A stretch of 64,000 nt of DNA from Pagrus major (Eukaryota; Chordata; Actinopteri; Spariformes; Sparidae): the NCBI RefSeq assembly GCF_040436345.1, contig NC_133230.1:24562197-24626196 (forward strand). Reading direction: 5' to 3'. The notes beneath the pieces are model-generated. The model searched no databases and was not told where the DNA came from. It worked only from the letters and a program-made list of their open reading frames with translations. Numbering within the stretch: the first letter of the stretch is position 1; each line of letters opens with the position of its first letter. Of the stretch, positions 15,140 through 30,822 are shown one piece after another. The translations under genes were made by a program, and so were the position numbers.

Positions 15140-17533
15140 TTAGATATCAACAATGGCAAATATCTCTGGTTTTTCTTTATCGTGGATCTGCATTGCAGAA
15201 TATGTGATGGCTTTCACCTCAGTCCCCTGAATTAAACAACAAAGGATACAACACTTAGAATCAACACACTACAATTATGTAACTTATTTATTTGACTTAA
15301 TTCTGTTTGAAAAAAAAAAGAGAAAAGCCTTGTTTCATAATTGTGTTGGACAGATTTATATTATGAGAAAACAATCTTTATAATGAATTTGATAATTCTT
15401 CAGATTCTTTGAGCAAGCTTTACCAGCTTACCTGTGGATGCTTTGGCAGAGAGAATTCTTCACCCCAACTTAAATAAAAAAAAGAAAAATTTGCATATGA
15501 GGAGAAGTTTAGGAGCGATAAATACAATACCAAAATTAGATTAGATTAGATGCCTCAAGATGATATCAAAAAGTGTAGTAATTGCAAATACTTCTATACA
15601 CTAAAGATTAATATATATATATATAAATACACAGAAGCAAGAGATAGGGGTCTTTCTCTCTAAGAGTTATGTGGGCCTGTGGCTTGTATAGTTTTAAGGG
15701 CTATAATTCTCTGTCTCTACTGAGACGGAAAGCTTTTGAAGAGCGAGTCTTCACTCTTCTTTAATTGGTACAAGCAAATGTCTTGGCCCCTCAACGCATT
15801 TCTGGCTTACAACATTTTTGATATACAAAGAATCATTTTAGGACAACTTAGGTTTTCAACATATAATCATCCCTCCTCTGCTATAATCTTCATGTTCTTG
15901 TGAAGAGGTACCCAAACTTACCCAATGGAGCGGATCTTGAAGTGCATCCTGTCTATGTGCAAGACCTTGATCTCCTATTGGATACACAAGACATATAATT
16001 GTGTCAGGAGAATAATAAAGGACAAGGAATAGTCAATACATTTTTTTTTTACATAGACTGTCCATAAGGGAAACACTTGACCTTGTCCATTATAAGAAAA
16101 AGCACACATAGAAAGTCAATCATGTGGGGTATACAGAAGTGGGCATCAGGTCAACTACACAAAGTAAACACCAAGCTCCACATAAAACTGTTTCTTCCCG
16201 GTGCAACACCAGCATACGTCCCCTGAATGTTTTTTTTTAAACAATATGCAAAAAATATCCTGGACTCTATAACTGACTGCTGACTAATATACTCACCCTG
16301 GGAACAAAGAAGAGGTCTGCACTAAACTTGTATAACCAGTCATCTAGGAAGTGGAAAAGGAGAGACTCCAGATCATCACCTTTCAGAAAGCGAAAAAGTA
16401 TACAGAGTTTAGTTTCAGTCATCTGGAAGCAGAATAACTGATACTGGCGTAGAAAAGGTTGATTTGACCCATCTGTGCTCTCACCCTCTGATTCCACGTC
16501 AACAGTATCTAGCGGTTCCACCGTCTCTGTGTCTGTCATGTAGCCGAACATGCCCATGGCACACTGCTCGAAGGCTTCCTCCAGAGAGTCTCCCCAGGAG
16601 TGAATTCTTGTAAGAGAGCAGAAAATGTACAAATGATGACAACTGAACAGCATTGAAATGTGAAATCTGACAGAAACAATTTGGAAAGTTTTTTTTTAAA
16701 AATTTTTTTGTAAAAGAAGACACTCACTGTACATCTGCTGTATGATCAAGGTCTGTAAAAGTAAAACACAAGGTGGCATTATGAGCCAGGGCATGTAAAA
16801 AGTACCTTTAAGTCATACTTTATTGGGTTAAAATATTACTTTGGTAAAAGAAAAAGTCACCTGTACCTATAGTACTTGAGTAAAAACAAATTTGTTATTA
16901 GATCTGTTATTAAATGTACTAAAGTATCAAAAGTGCAGGGTCAAAGTAAAAAATATGCAAATATTTACATGTTTACTATTGATTACCATTTTTCTGATTA
17001 TCAGAATCAGTGTTTTTTTTTAATCTCGTCTATTTAAATGTTACTTTGTCCCTGGTTGAACCATGTAATCTACAAGTAACTAGTTACTAAAGTTATCAAA
17101 TAAATGTTACAAGTTATGTACCTCAAAATTGTACTTAAGTATAGTATTTGAGTGCAGGTACTTAGTTACATCCCATCAATGGGCAGATGTAAGACCTATA
17201 TGATAATTCATAGACTATGTATGTGATATTCCAGTTAATGAATAAACAGTTTCATTTAATTAGCGCATGAACATAACGTTAGCTAGTTAGCTGATGTTGT
17301 AGACTGTGACAGAGTTTCTAACAACTAAACAAGTAAATTTCCCCGATGTGGGATGAAGAAAAAGTCTAAAGTCTAAAGTCTATCGCTGTTTTCATAAGTT
17401 AAAGTAAACAAGCTAAGCTAGCAGCACTATTCATCATAACTTGAGACTTACATTCGTATTTCTTGTTAATTGGCGGGTACTTTGCCTTGACAGCTTCCTG
17501 TGCCGGTGTCAGGTCTAACGCACGATCGTCCAT
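15140..17533 (-). CDS. zbtb8os: ZBTB8OS / archease, RTCB tRNA-ligase activator (7 exons, 162 aa)
   Basis: Minus-strand exons: 17533-17452, 16752-16728, 16606-16485, 16379-16297, 15974-15922, 15468-15432 and 15226-15140. All are in phase and encode 162 aa, close to the human length of 167 as I recall. Archease signatures are present: YLDHTADVQIHSWG near residues 31-44, then ALEQCAMG-type sequence (here AFEQCAMGMFGYMTD), LLFHFLDDWLYKFSADLFF, and the C-terminal FAIVDI. The aspartate of DHTAD and the C-terminal aspartate are the conserved metal-site residues of the family. Archease promotes guanylylation and turnover of the RTCB ligase, acting in tRNA splicing and XBP1 mRNA ligation. It is head-to-head with RBBP4. 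Exon 2 is a 25-base micro-exon. No defect is seen. Confidence 0.96.
15541..15921. other. ZBTB8OS intron 5, nothing recognised
   Basis: Intron of about 450 bases between exons 5 and 6, with a short AT dinucleotide run near 15611-15624. No other feature is seen. Confidence 0.6.
16800..17185. repeat. hAT-type non-autonomous element fragment in ZBTB8OS intron 1
   Basis: Contains 'agtacttgagtaaaaac', 'actagttactaaagttat' and 'gtacttagttacatccc', the typical AGTACTTGAGTA/TTAGTTACATTCC wording of hAT-like MITEs that are widespread in fishes. Divergent, so probably old. Family recognised by eye only. Confidence 0.55.
17330..17390. repeat. LINE 3' tail fragment
   Basis: 'aatttccccgatgtggga' followed by three copies of 'aagtcta' resembles the 3' terminus and short tandem tail of L2/CR1-type LINEs in fishes, which often end TTTCCCCxxxGGGGATxAATAAAG plus a small repeat. 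Only about 60 bases remain. Confidence 0.45.
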
Positions 17534-17815
17534 TGTCTCTGTAACTTAATTAAATGTTTTAAAAGATCAAATCGGATGTTTAACATGTCAGTCTGTTGCA
17601 AACGGTGAGCAACATCAACATGGCATGAGCAGGAAGTGGACTTCCGGAAGTAGTAATGTGTTATTCTTACGCGACTTCCTGTCTGTTTTGGTGCGCGCTG
17701 ATTGGCTAGCGGTGTTCACGGAGTTGGCGCCGCCGCGATCCCCCGTACTGCCTTCAAAGCGCTGTCCTGAAGAATTGCTAATATTTGCCGCTATTAGCGA
17801 TTTAATCGCGACACG
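17534..17815. promoter_or_regulatory. Bidirectional promoter of ZBTB8OS and RBBP4
   Basis: Only 282 bases separate the two divergent start codons. The segment is CpG-richer than its surroundings and carries an inverted CCAAT box (ATTGG at 17701-17705), an E2F-like TTGGCGCC near 17725-17732, and the near-palindrome GCGATTTAATCGC just before the RBBP4 ATG. There is no TATA box. Head-to-head arrangement of these two genes is also found in human. Confidence 0.75.
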
Positions 17816-22109
<4,294 letters not shown>

Positions 22110-22645
22110 GTCCTGTCTCCAAGTGTCTTCATTTGACCTGTTTGTTCAAAATGGATCCATTTTCCAGTGCCGGGCGCATCGACAGCGATGTCTTTTTAAA
22201 ACACACTTTGGGCATCAGTGGTTTTGTAGAATATTTAAAGAACAAAATGCTGCATTGTCATCGTGAAGTATTTATATGAAGTCTGTATCAGTCAGTTTTA
22301 TAGATCTTTTAAGGTTTTCTAACTCCCTGAACTCAACTCATTCCACTCAGCTCAACTCAACTGGCTCTTGACGATCGCAGATGTGTCCGTCAACTTTCAG
22401 GTTTGCTTTTTGAGGGTTTGACTTCTTTCATCCTGATTAGTTGTGCTGAAAACATTTCTACAGTGATCCATCTTTAATAAAACATTTGTACATACTTTAG
22501 GTTTGTCTTTGCTCATATTTGTAGTATGATTTTTTTCTGAACGTGTGTCTTGTCACTTTTATGTGTTTTCTTTCCTCTGCATTTTTTGTATTGTCTTGGC
22601 TGCATCTGATCTTTTGTGTACTTAAATAAATTCGTAAAAAAAAAT
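22110..22645 (+). other. rbbp4: RBBP4 3' UTR with two poly(A) signals
   Basis: Follows the TGA at 22107-22109. AATAAA occurs at 22476-22481 and again at 22625-22630, so two transcript ends are possible. Confidence 0.75.
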
Positions 22646-22784
22646 TTACAGTAAATATGTTGTTTTTTGGCACAGCGTGTTAGACATGTTGTATGAAAGA
22701 GTATATTTCTGTAAAATGGGAATTGATAAGTAGGGGTAGGACAAATTATCGGTAATATATCGTCGCTAATATCAGTATTTCTAT

Positions 22785-23288
22785 TAAAGGAGACATATTA
22801 TGCTCACTTTCAGGTTCATAATTTTATTTTGGGTTACTACTAGAATAGTTTTACATGCTTTAATGCTCCAAAAACACCAGTTTCCTCATACTGTCCAGTG
22901 CTCCAGCACTTATCCCCCCTCTGTCTAAAAAGCTCTGTTTTAGCTCCTGTCTCTTTAAGGCCCCCTTCTGAATACCCAGTCTGCTCTAAATGGTCAGCTC
23001 ACACACACCTGAGCCAGCACCACTAATGACAATAGAGCAGCTGTGCTTAATCAATTGTACGGGCCAAACTAGCCACTAGGCATACATTTTTGAAAATGTG
23101 TGACACGGAGATGTATTGTGATTTGAAGAATTAAAGGTGTTTCGGGAGCAGGGTTTTCTGTGGGAGAGAGGAGCTTCTGTTGGTGTGGACAATGGGCTTT
23201 TTAAGTTTCAAGATCTTTTACGTGCACTAGAACCTATAAAGCACTAAAGGAAAGGAAAAAATCAAAAAAGCATTATAGGTCTCCTTTA
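22785..23288 (+). mobile_element. MITE, family A copy 1 (about 500 bp)
   Basis: Terminal inverted repeats: the left end AAAGGAGACATATTATGCT pairs with the right end AGCATTATAGGTCTCCTTT, about 19 bases with two mismatches. The flanking bases read TTAA on both sides, so the target is TA or TTAA. There is no coding capacity. Internal wording (CTCCTGTCTCTTTAAGGCCC, GGAGCTTCTGTTGG) recurs in the copies at 30.36 and 33.2 kb. It lies between the convergent RBBP4 and SYNC genes. Confidence 0.85.
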
Positions 23289-23432
23289 AAACATGCAGGC
23301 GCTCTAAACAGTTTCCAGACTACCAGACTCAATAAATAGCCTACCATATGTATTATGTTAATTGTAAGTGCAATGCTGTAGTTTGGTCTGATGTAGATAA
23401 TCGGCTTAAAAATATCCATTGGAAACAGGAAA

Positions 23433-25250
23433 TTAGGGATCTTCTTCTGCAGTGGTTTCACTGGGTTCATCACAGCCTCTGTAAGACAAGGTTGTTGTTA
23501 GCAAATTCATTAATGCTGCTTACAATTTAAAGTAAAACAGTGATGTGATCAAAATGAACCTACCCCAGAGATTTCAGCTCCTCTATAAGGCCGTCCTTAT
23601 GATCCTCCATATCTTTCTTCAATTTTCTCTGAACCTCAAACTCCACTTGCAGTTCTCTCAGAGTCTCTTTTAATGTCTCCACTGTCTCCTGTGCAAAGTG
23701 GACAAACATCTTAGTGTGTCTAATTTTACAAACGTTCCTTTATATCTTCAAGTCCTACTACATCACTGTACCTTGTGTTGTGTGACGTGCTCCTCCCTCT
23801 CCTCCTCCATCAGACTGATCCTCTGCTCCAGACAGGCTCTCTGCACATCCAGCCTCTGTATCTCCTCTCTCAGGGGCCCCAGGTGGGCCCTCAGGTCCAT
23901 CGCCTGGTCCCTGCTCTTCCTCAAAGCGTCCTCCCCGATCTGCCTCCTCTTTAACAGAGCCATGAGCCGAGGCTCGTACCAGCCTTCCAGTGACCTCATG
24001 CTGCCGCTGAGCCGCCGCTGCAGTCTGAGAGAAGCCTGGCGGCAGAGGCTGGCATCGCTCATTGCCCTGGGCCTGCAGGGCTGACGGGCCTGGTCCCTCA
24101 GGGAGTTTAGCTGGTTCTGGTAGTTCTCCTGGAGCTGGGACAGTTCCTGGGTCATACATTGGATGTGGGCCTTTAGCTCCTCCTATGCATGGATGGAAAA
24201 TTGATGAAAACATACATTACAGTGGCATAAGTGAGCAAACTACTACTACTACTGTAAAGTTTTTGCAGAAGGTAAAAAAGACAAATAAAACAGTACAGTA
24301 GACAAACAACAAAACAAAAACAGCTTTAACAGACTAAAAATGATGCAGGCTGAAGCTACATCTAATTAAGAACAATTAAGAATCTAACAGATTCAATTCA
24401 TTTACATTTGTATACAGCCTTGCAGAAGAGATTGAGACGATGTTGCTTTAACATAATTTCTGTGTATCTCACTTTAAACAGTCCTCCAATTTAGACACCA
24501 TTTATGATAAGTGTTTTATAGATTTCACAATGATGATGATGATGAGCACTGATCAGCATTGACCTCTATTAATTGCACATATATGAATTTTACTCTATTC
24601 ATATCAACTTCCTGTTTAATGTAATGTTGGTTTTAGTATTTGCTGTAAAGTCATATTTCCACTTGAGATAGATCAAGATAGAATCATTTATTAACCAAAG
24701 ATGATACAAATATTATGGATCACCTCTTAAACTGTGACAAAACACAATAATCTGCTGTAACCTGCCACAGTAAATCAACCCTTCAGGTGTTACCTACCTG
24801 TGTAACAGCAGACTGAGCCACCTCATACTCGCGTGCAGCCAGCGTCACCTGGCTCTGGATGCAGTCTCTGGCTGTGGCAAACAGCTTCCTCTTCACCTGC
24901 TGCACTTCCTCATAAACAGCCACGTAATCCATTTGAGCCAGAGTGAGCAGCCTCTTCATCTCCACCAGCTTCCCTCTCAGGTGCTCCACCACTCGCAGCA
25001 TGGGCTCCTGCAGAGCGAGGAGCTCTTGGATCAGCTCGTTCCTCTGCGTCTCCAGATGGGACACTTGCCGGATGCAGTGGTCGAAAAGCTGCCCCAAGCT
25101 GTCCATGACCTCCTTGTCCATTTGTATGATGGGCTGTGGTGTGCCCTCTGTTTCTGAGTCTGTGATATCCTCAACAAATCTATGTTCCATGTGTGATTCC
25201 TCGGTAAATGCTGTGTCTTTCCCATTGTCTGTTGATGTCTGATCGTCCAT
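23433..25250 (-). CDS. sync: SYNC / syncoilin, intermediate-filament-type coiled-coil protein (4 coding exons, 344 aa)
   Basis: Minus-strand exons: 25250-24798, 24182-23772, 23688-23564 and 23478-23433, all in phase, 344 aa. After an acidic N-terminus ([19 protein letters not shown]) nearly the whole protein is predicted coiled coil by its heptads, e.g. [40 protein letters not shown] and [20 protein letters not shown], ending in a short acidic tail [14 protein letters not shown]. Syncoilin is a divergent intermediate-filament protein of muscle that binds alpha-dystrobrevin and desmin at the sarcolemma and neuromuscular junction. It is shorter than human syncoilin (about 480 aa), mostly because of a shorter head. 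The identification rests on coiled-coil architecture and on its place between RBBP4 and KIAA1522 in opposite orientation, as in human; I could not align it. Confidence 0.8.
24183..24797. other. SYNC intron 1, nothing notable
   Basis: About 615 bases, AT-rich, with short ACT and GAT trinucleotide runs near 24240 and 24530. No exon or element is recognised. Confidence 0.6.
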
Positions 25251-25267
25251 CAGCCTCTTAGAGAAAA

Positions 25268-25800
25268 GCTAAGGAAGGAAAAGGAGAGAACTGTCATTAA
25301 TCAGAGTAATAATTACTAGGATTATGATTTTAAAATCACTATAATCTGGTCATTCCTTCAGGGTTGTTATAAATTTAATCAAGTTTAAAATTCTGAAGCC
25401 TGCAAATCCTAAAAAACATCCTATGATCGCACACAAGAGGACCTTAAAGACACCCAGTTCCTTGTCAAAATCTCATACTGATCATTAACAATCCCTATAA
25501 ACTCATATTTCTACTTACTTTGTGCAGAGTTGACAGTCCAGAGAGCGGTGAGCACAGCTTGCTCTTAACTTTAAGGACAGCTCTGCAGTGTGTCTGTCTC
25601 TAGGAAAACAGAGGCACACTTTGTGTTTATTAATAACACTGGAGGCTCGGGGGAAACTCTATCTAAGACTCTCTCATACCCCCACATGGGATCACAAACT
25701 GTGTCAGTGCTGAAGGCAGACTGGCCCTCGTGCTCTGGATGCATCAGCCAACACATGTCTGGACCAGCCTGGGTGTCACAGAGAGAGATATTTATACAGC
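25268..25800 (-). promoter_or_regulatory. sync: SYNC 5' UTR exon and TATA-containing promoter
   Basis: The coding exon starts after an acceptor (CCTTAG) at 25268. An upstream noncoding exon is predicted to end at 25519 (AAA followed by GTAAGT). A TATA-like TATAAATA on the minus strand occupies 25789-25796, putting transcription start near 25760. A TATA box would fit a tissue-restricted muscle gene. Inferred from sequence signals. Confidence 0.5.
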
Positions 25801-27350
25801 CGGTTCTTATGCGCATATACAGTAAAGTAAGAAGGTGGTGACATCATGACTGACAGCTGAAAAAGAAATAACTTTCCTCAATTTTCTACCTGAAAATATT
25901 TAGCCTCAGGCAGAGGCGGCTACATTAGCACGTCTGTGCAAGCTTTTCTTTTAATAGCTAATAGCTTTCCCCAGCTTTGAGCTCAGCTGCACTTACAGTT
26001 TGCATGATTCATATACAGTATTTGTTTGTAGTGGTTTTGCATGCTGCCTATTAAATTCAACACAGAACAAAAACAAACACACGGCAGGATATGCAAAGAG
26101 ACATCATGAATGATGTGAGCATCAGAATTATAGCTTATAATATTCCACATTCAAGTTAAAAGACAGACACTATGTTTACCCAGAGTGCCTTTATTATAAC
26201 GCAACAGCACCATTGATAACCATTTAACTGAATATTGTAGTGTAGTGTTTGCAAAATACTACTCAGTCCAAAGAGAAGCAGGTTAGTGTGATTGTTAATT
26301 TTTCAGACAAAGGAAGGATTAAAGGTGCATATGTCTTGTTTGGTTTTGCACTGATTTGCTGTTCTGCATAAATAAAAACAAGCACAGAAACATGAGGAAT
26401 TTATATAGATATGTTTGAATATAAAGGAAAATTGTCACATTTCAACTGCACATACAGATCATTGTCAAAGAGATATTGTTTTAACATTTAACATTCAAAA
26501 TGGTACTCAACTGCAAAAAAAGCAAAACAATTTAATTATAAAATTGTCAGATATGAACTGTCATTCATTATCGGTCCTATGTTGTGCATGTACACAGTTA
26601 ATATCCAGATGTGTATATCCAGAAGAAATAAGTCGGGAATGCCAATTACAGGCAGAGAATGGTTTCTTCAGGAGACATTTGGTTGTGTGTTTAACAGTGT
26701 TACATTACATTGTTCATAGAAATATAAAATTCAAATAGTCTCATCTAAAAATATTGTTAATAACAGCTCATGCATGAAACAAAAGGACTTCAAAAAAGAA
26801 AAAATAGTACAAACCAATACATGTGATTCCAAGGATTCCCATTTCCGCCAGCTTAAAATAGAATAAGATGAAAACAAAGCTTGATGAAAAACACAATCCC
26901 ATTGCATATTGTAATTATGAGATTAAAAGTCATAATTAAAAAATAAATAAATAAATATTTTTCAATTTTTATCTCATAATTATGATTTTTTTTCGAGTTT
27001 TCATATCAAAATAAGGATTTTTTTTTATTGTTTTCTTCATCAAGGCTAAGTTTCATACTTTCTTTTCTCTTTAATTGGCAGAAATGGGCTTCCATAGAAT
27101 TTCAAACTGCACCAGGGAGAAAGAAAAATACAAATACATGTATAGGCCTACCTTATCTATCTTTATTAGACTGTATTTTCCCAGTTTTTTGTTTCTTAGA
27201 AAACACTTTAACAGCGATAGCTGCCGAGGTTCAACATAAAATAGGCCTTTGCGAATCTATAGCTTTCTAGCACTCTAGCCTTATTTATAATACAGATACG
27301 TTATACAGAGCACAGTAGGTAGACTGTGAGTCTGTTTTACAGCGCAGGAA
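25801..27350. other. Intergenic stretch between SYNC and NHSL3
   Basis: AT-rich, no supported gene. It contains A- and T-runs near 26938-27020 and small open frames with no recognisable family. Confidence 0.5.
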
Positions 27351-27356
27351 CAAGAC

Positions 27357-27851
27357 CATGTCCTCATTAATTTATTTAAAACTTTGTTCAATCCACTGCA
27401 TTAAAAAAAAAAAAAGCTGGAAATGCAAACTCCTAAAGTGCGTTACTTGCTGTTCCTTCATCCCACCACTAGATGTCCTCACTACACAGACCGCAGCCTC
27501 TCACTCGCACCTGAGCCGAGCGCGTCCTGCCTCCTCCAGGTGGGAGCTGCAGGTCGACGCAACTTCTCTTCATTTCCCCTCTGTGGTACGCTGGAGCGTC
27601 AAACAGACACGCGGCAGCGAGGGTGGAGAAGTCTGTTCAGCCGACATCCAGCAAAACGCATCCGTCCCCGCGGTTACAAACAAATCCAGACGGCAGTTTC
27701 TTCCTGAAGCGCTTTTCACGGAAATGGTTCACCTGAAGTTTTCCTTCAGACGGTGAAAGTTTGGAGTTTGGGAGAGGAAGGACGCAGCGGGGAGACGCTT
27801 CAAATGGAGAGAGGCTGAATCAACCCATCCGGATCAGAAAAGTTTAACAAG
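27357..27851 (+). promoter_or_regulatory. nhsl3: NHSL3 promoter and noncoding first exon (putative)
   Basis: The GC- and CpG-richest segment for many kilobases (27480-27800), upstream of the first coding exon and in the same orientation. A donor (AACAAG followed by GTATTT) would end a 5' exon at 27851. Short upstream ORFs (ATG at 27724 and 27804) close before the donor. This exon would splice to the acceptor at 38424-38425. Inferred, not proven. Confidence 0.5.
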
Positions 27852-29032
27852 GTATTTGTGCTTCTTTGTTGTTGCATAAGTTTGAAGAAAAAAGTGCAGT
27901 TAGTGGCACTCATCTCTTTTTTTGTCAGTCCCCTTCTAATAAAGTCACCTAAACTAAGCGTTGACATGATAAACAGTAAAAAAAATAGTTGAGTTTAGTA
28001 AACTTTGAAAAAAGTTCACATCTTAGTAAAGTGACCAGTATTGACTGAATCAACTTTTTATGGATTTACAGAAAGCACATTTTTAGGTGGAGCTCTTGCA
28101 TTATGTTGTGTGACAAGTTTTCAGTTGCTGTAATATAGACTATAAAAATAAAATGAGGGTTCAGAATAAAGAAAAAATCAGGAAAAAAGTGTTGTCAAGT
28201 ATAATCAAGATAGGTTGAGGCGTAAATGGATGGCAGCGGATCCAGGCTGGGTATAGGCATGCATGGAAAACTAGGTGTGGGAGATTTGCTTAGCTTGGCC
28301 TTGAGGGATCCTAAGCACAGGTAATTTAAGACCTGTAGTGCTGCTCTCAGCTATGGAGCTCATGACAATAAGGCTATTGTGTTATTTCCCATCACTGTCC
28401 CAGCAGTAAAGTGACTGCTTGACAGCATTGGTCTTGTCCATACCAGTCAATGACAGTCCATGTGCAGGGCATAACGCTCTTATATAGATCCACTGCTTGT
28501 TGATTAACCTGACAGAGATAACAGGAAGACCTCTGGGACCTCTCAGGGGTCTCTCTTCCCCCTCTCTGTTTGTCCGCCGCTGCCTCTCCTGGACTTTGGA
28601 CTGGATGTGAGCTCCAAATTCAGCGATGGAGGGGTTGAAGGCTTCAGGTTCACCTCTTGTACCCTCTGGTAGGTGAGGCTGAGACAGAGCCATTTGTTTA
28701 GAAAGGGTGTGTCACATACTGGTGCTCCTTCTTCGCCATGCCAGGGCTTGTACCCATGGAGATTACAGGTGTGTTATGTAAGCACTATGGAGGCACAGCA
28801 GAGTCTGGTAGATACCTGAGAGGAAGATCGAGGTGGAGAAGGGATGATAACTCAGGATAACTCAGGATAAGGAAAGCCAGTTCTCCGGATGTGTTGCAGC
28901 CAGGTATGTCCAACTTTTCACTTGTTTACTTTTATCACACATGACTCGTCAGTGACGAAGTGCCAGCTCAGTGGAGGAAAGGGCAAGGAGAGAGCAACAG
29001 GAGGAACAATTGGTGTTGTAACAAAGACACAT

Positions 29033-29034
<2 letters not shown>

Positions 29035-29095
<61 letters not shown>
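29035..29095 (+). repeat. (GT)n microsatellite
   Basis: About 30 uninterrupted GT units, long enough to be highly polymorphic. Confidence 0.98.
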
Positions 29096-29097
<2 letters not shown>

Positions 29098-30357
29098 CTT
29101 GGAGATCTGCGGTGTGAGGAAACTCCTTGATGAATGGAGCACATTGTGCTGTTAATCAGAATGTCATTGGCTGATGAGTAACTCATCAGTGAGGACTCAT
29201 CAGCACTTCTGAAAGAGTTAATCAATAGCTGTTATAGGGGCTTGATGGAGTTTTGATGCAAACAAGCCGGCCCATTTCTCTCTCTCTCTTTCTTTTCTTG
29301 TCTTCACACAAGTTCTGGTCCAAACTGAGGACTATTTTTATTCCCCACACTACATTTTTCTTTAACTGCCACCTGCTCAGGCAACTGTCAGACTAAGCGA
29401 ACTTCAGATTGACAGGATTTCAACTCAGTGTTTTTGTTTTGACCGAGACAGAGCAGAGACACCGAGATGCCAGGATGTATTTTTAAACCCCGGCTGTCCA
29501 GCTGTGTTTGCCTGGTCACTGCTGCTGAACACTTTCTTTTTCACCCCTCACTGACCTGTCAGTTCAGAGGTCTTAAGCTCCACAGAGGCTGCAGTCCAGA
29601 CTTGGACCCTTGGCAACCCCTGGACGCAAAGCAAACAACACACTTTACAGAGCTGAGCCACTGTTGCTGCTGACTTATCCTGCCAGAGAAAAGCCAAATT
29701 TCCATGAGTTTTCTTTCTGCTTCTTGGAAAGAAACACAGAAGTAAACAATGGAGACCAAGATAAAAGGAATTTAAACAGTCACTTTGTAGGAACAGCCGC
29801 ACTTTCCTGTTATTCATTTTGAAATGTCATTAAAGTTACTTACCAAAATTGACAATTAAACCATCACATACCAGAGGAGTGCACTTCCAAATCACAGTTG
29901 ACAGCTACAGTATATCAGCAGCTCAGAAGATTAGAGCTGGCATGATTAATGATTGATTAATCAATGAGTTGACAGACAATCAGCAGTTATCAGAACAATC
30001 AGTTTATCGTGTATGCCATTTTTAAAGCAAAAATACAAAACATTGCTAACTTTTGTTTCATAATGTTGAGTTTTTTGGGCCTCCTTGGCTAGCAAATATA
30101 ATCTTTTTGAGTTTTGGACTGAGAGTCACATAAAACAAGGCATTTGAAAATGCTTCCTTCCACTTCTGGGAATTATAATGGGCAGTTTTCACAGTCTTTT
30201 TTAAATGTTTTTGACAAGGTGTTAAAGTGATTAATCGGGAAGAATACCAGCAGATTAATCAACGCTAAAAATGATCATTAGTTGCTGGAGAGGTTATGAT
30301 TAACTGATCAGTCGTCAACAATTTTGATAATCAATTAATTGGTTTGAGTTATTTTTG

Positions 30358-30822
30358 TAAAGCGGACCTATTATGCCTTTTCTTTCTTTTTTACTATTTT
30401 ATAGGTTCTTGTGCATGTTAAAGATTTTGAAAGTTAAAAAGGAAAAACTCTGCACCAACAGAAGCTCCCCTCTCCACAGAAAACACTGCTCCTGAAACGC
30501 CTCGTCAGTAGTCCCGCCTTTAATTCTGTGACTTTGCGACTACGTCACGGCGTCACACTTTTGCATAATTTGTGCCTAGCAACTAGTTTGGCACGTAAGA
30601 ATTAATTTAGCACAGCTACTCTGTTGTTGTTTGCCGTGCTGGGTCAGGCGTGTGTGAGCTGATCAATCAGAGGAGACTGGGTATTCGGGAGGGGGGTCTT
30701 TAAAGAGACAGGAGCTAAAACAGAGTGTTTCAGACAAATTATTAAAGCATGTACACCTATTCTAGTAGTAACTCAAAATGAAATTATAAAGCTGAAAATG
30801 AGCATATATGTCTCCTTTTTAA
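30358..30822 (-). mobile_element. MITE, family A copy 2 (inverted)
   Basis: Read on the minus strand it starts AAAAAGGAGACATATATGCT and follows copy 1 along its length, including the CTCTGATTGATCAGCTCACA and GGCGTTTCAGGAGCAGTG segments, and ends CATAATAGGTCCGCTTTA. Orientation is opposite to copies 1 and 3. Confidence 0.85.

Noticed and set aside
26415-27270. Open frames of 107 and 80 codons between SYNC and NHSL3
   Set aside because: AT-rich, no family resemblance, no splice or poly(A) context.
28382-28693. Minus-strand open frame of 103 codons in the NHSL3 first intron
   Set aside because: Composition (charged, Arg-rich middle) is mildly protein-like, but there is no family match, no promoter or poly(A) signal in place, and no splice context.
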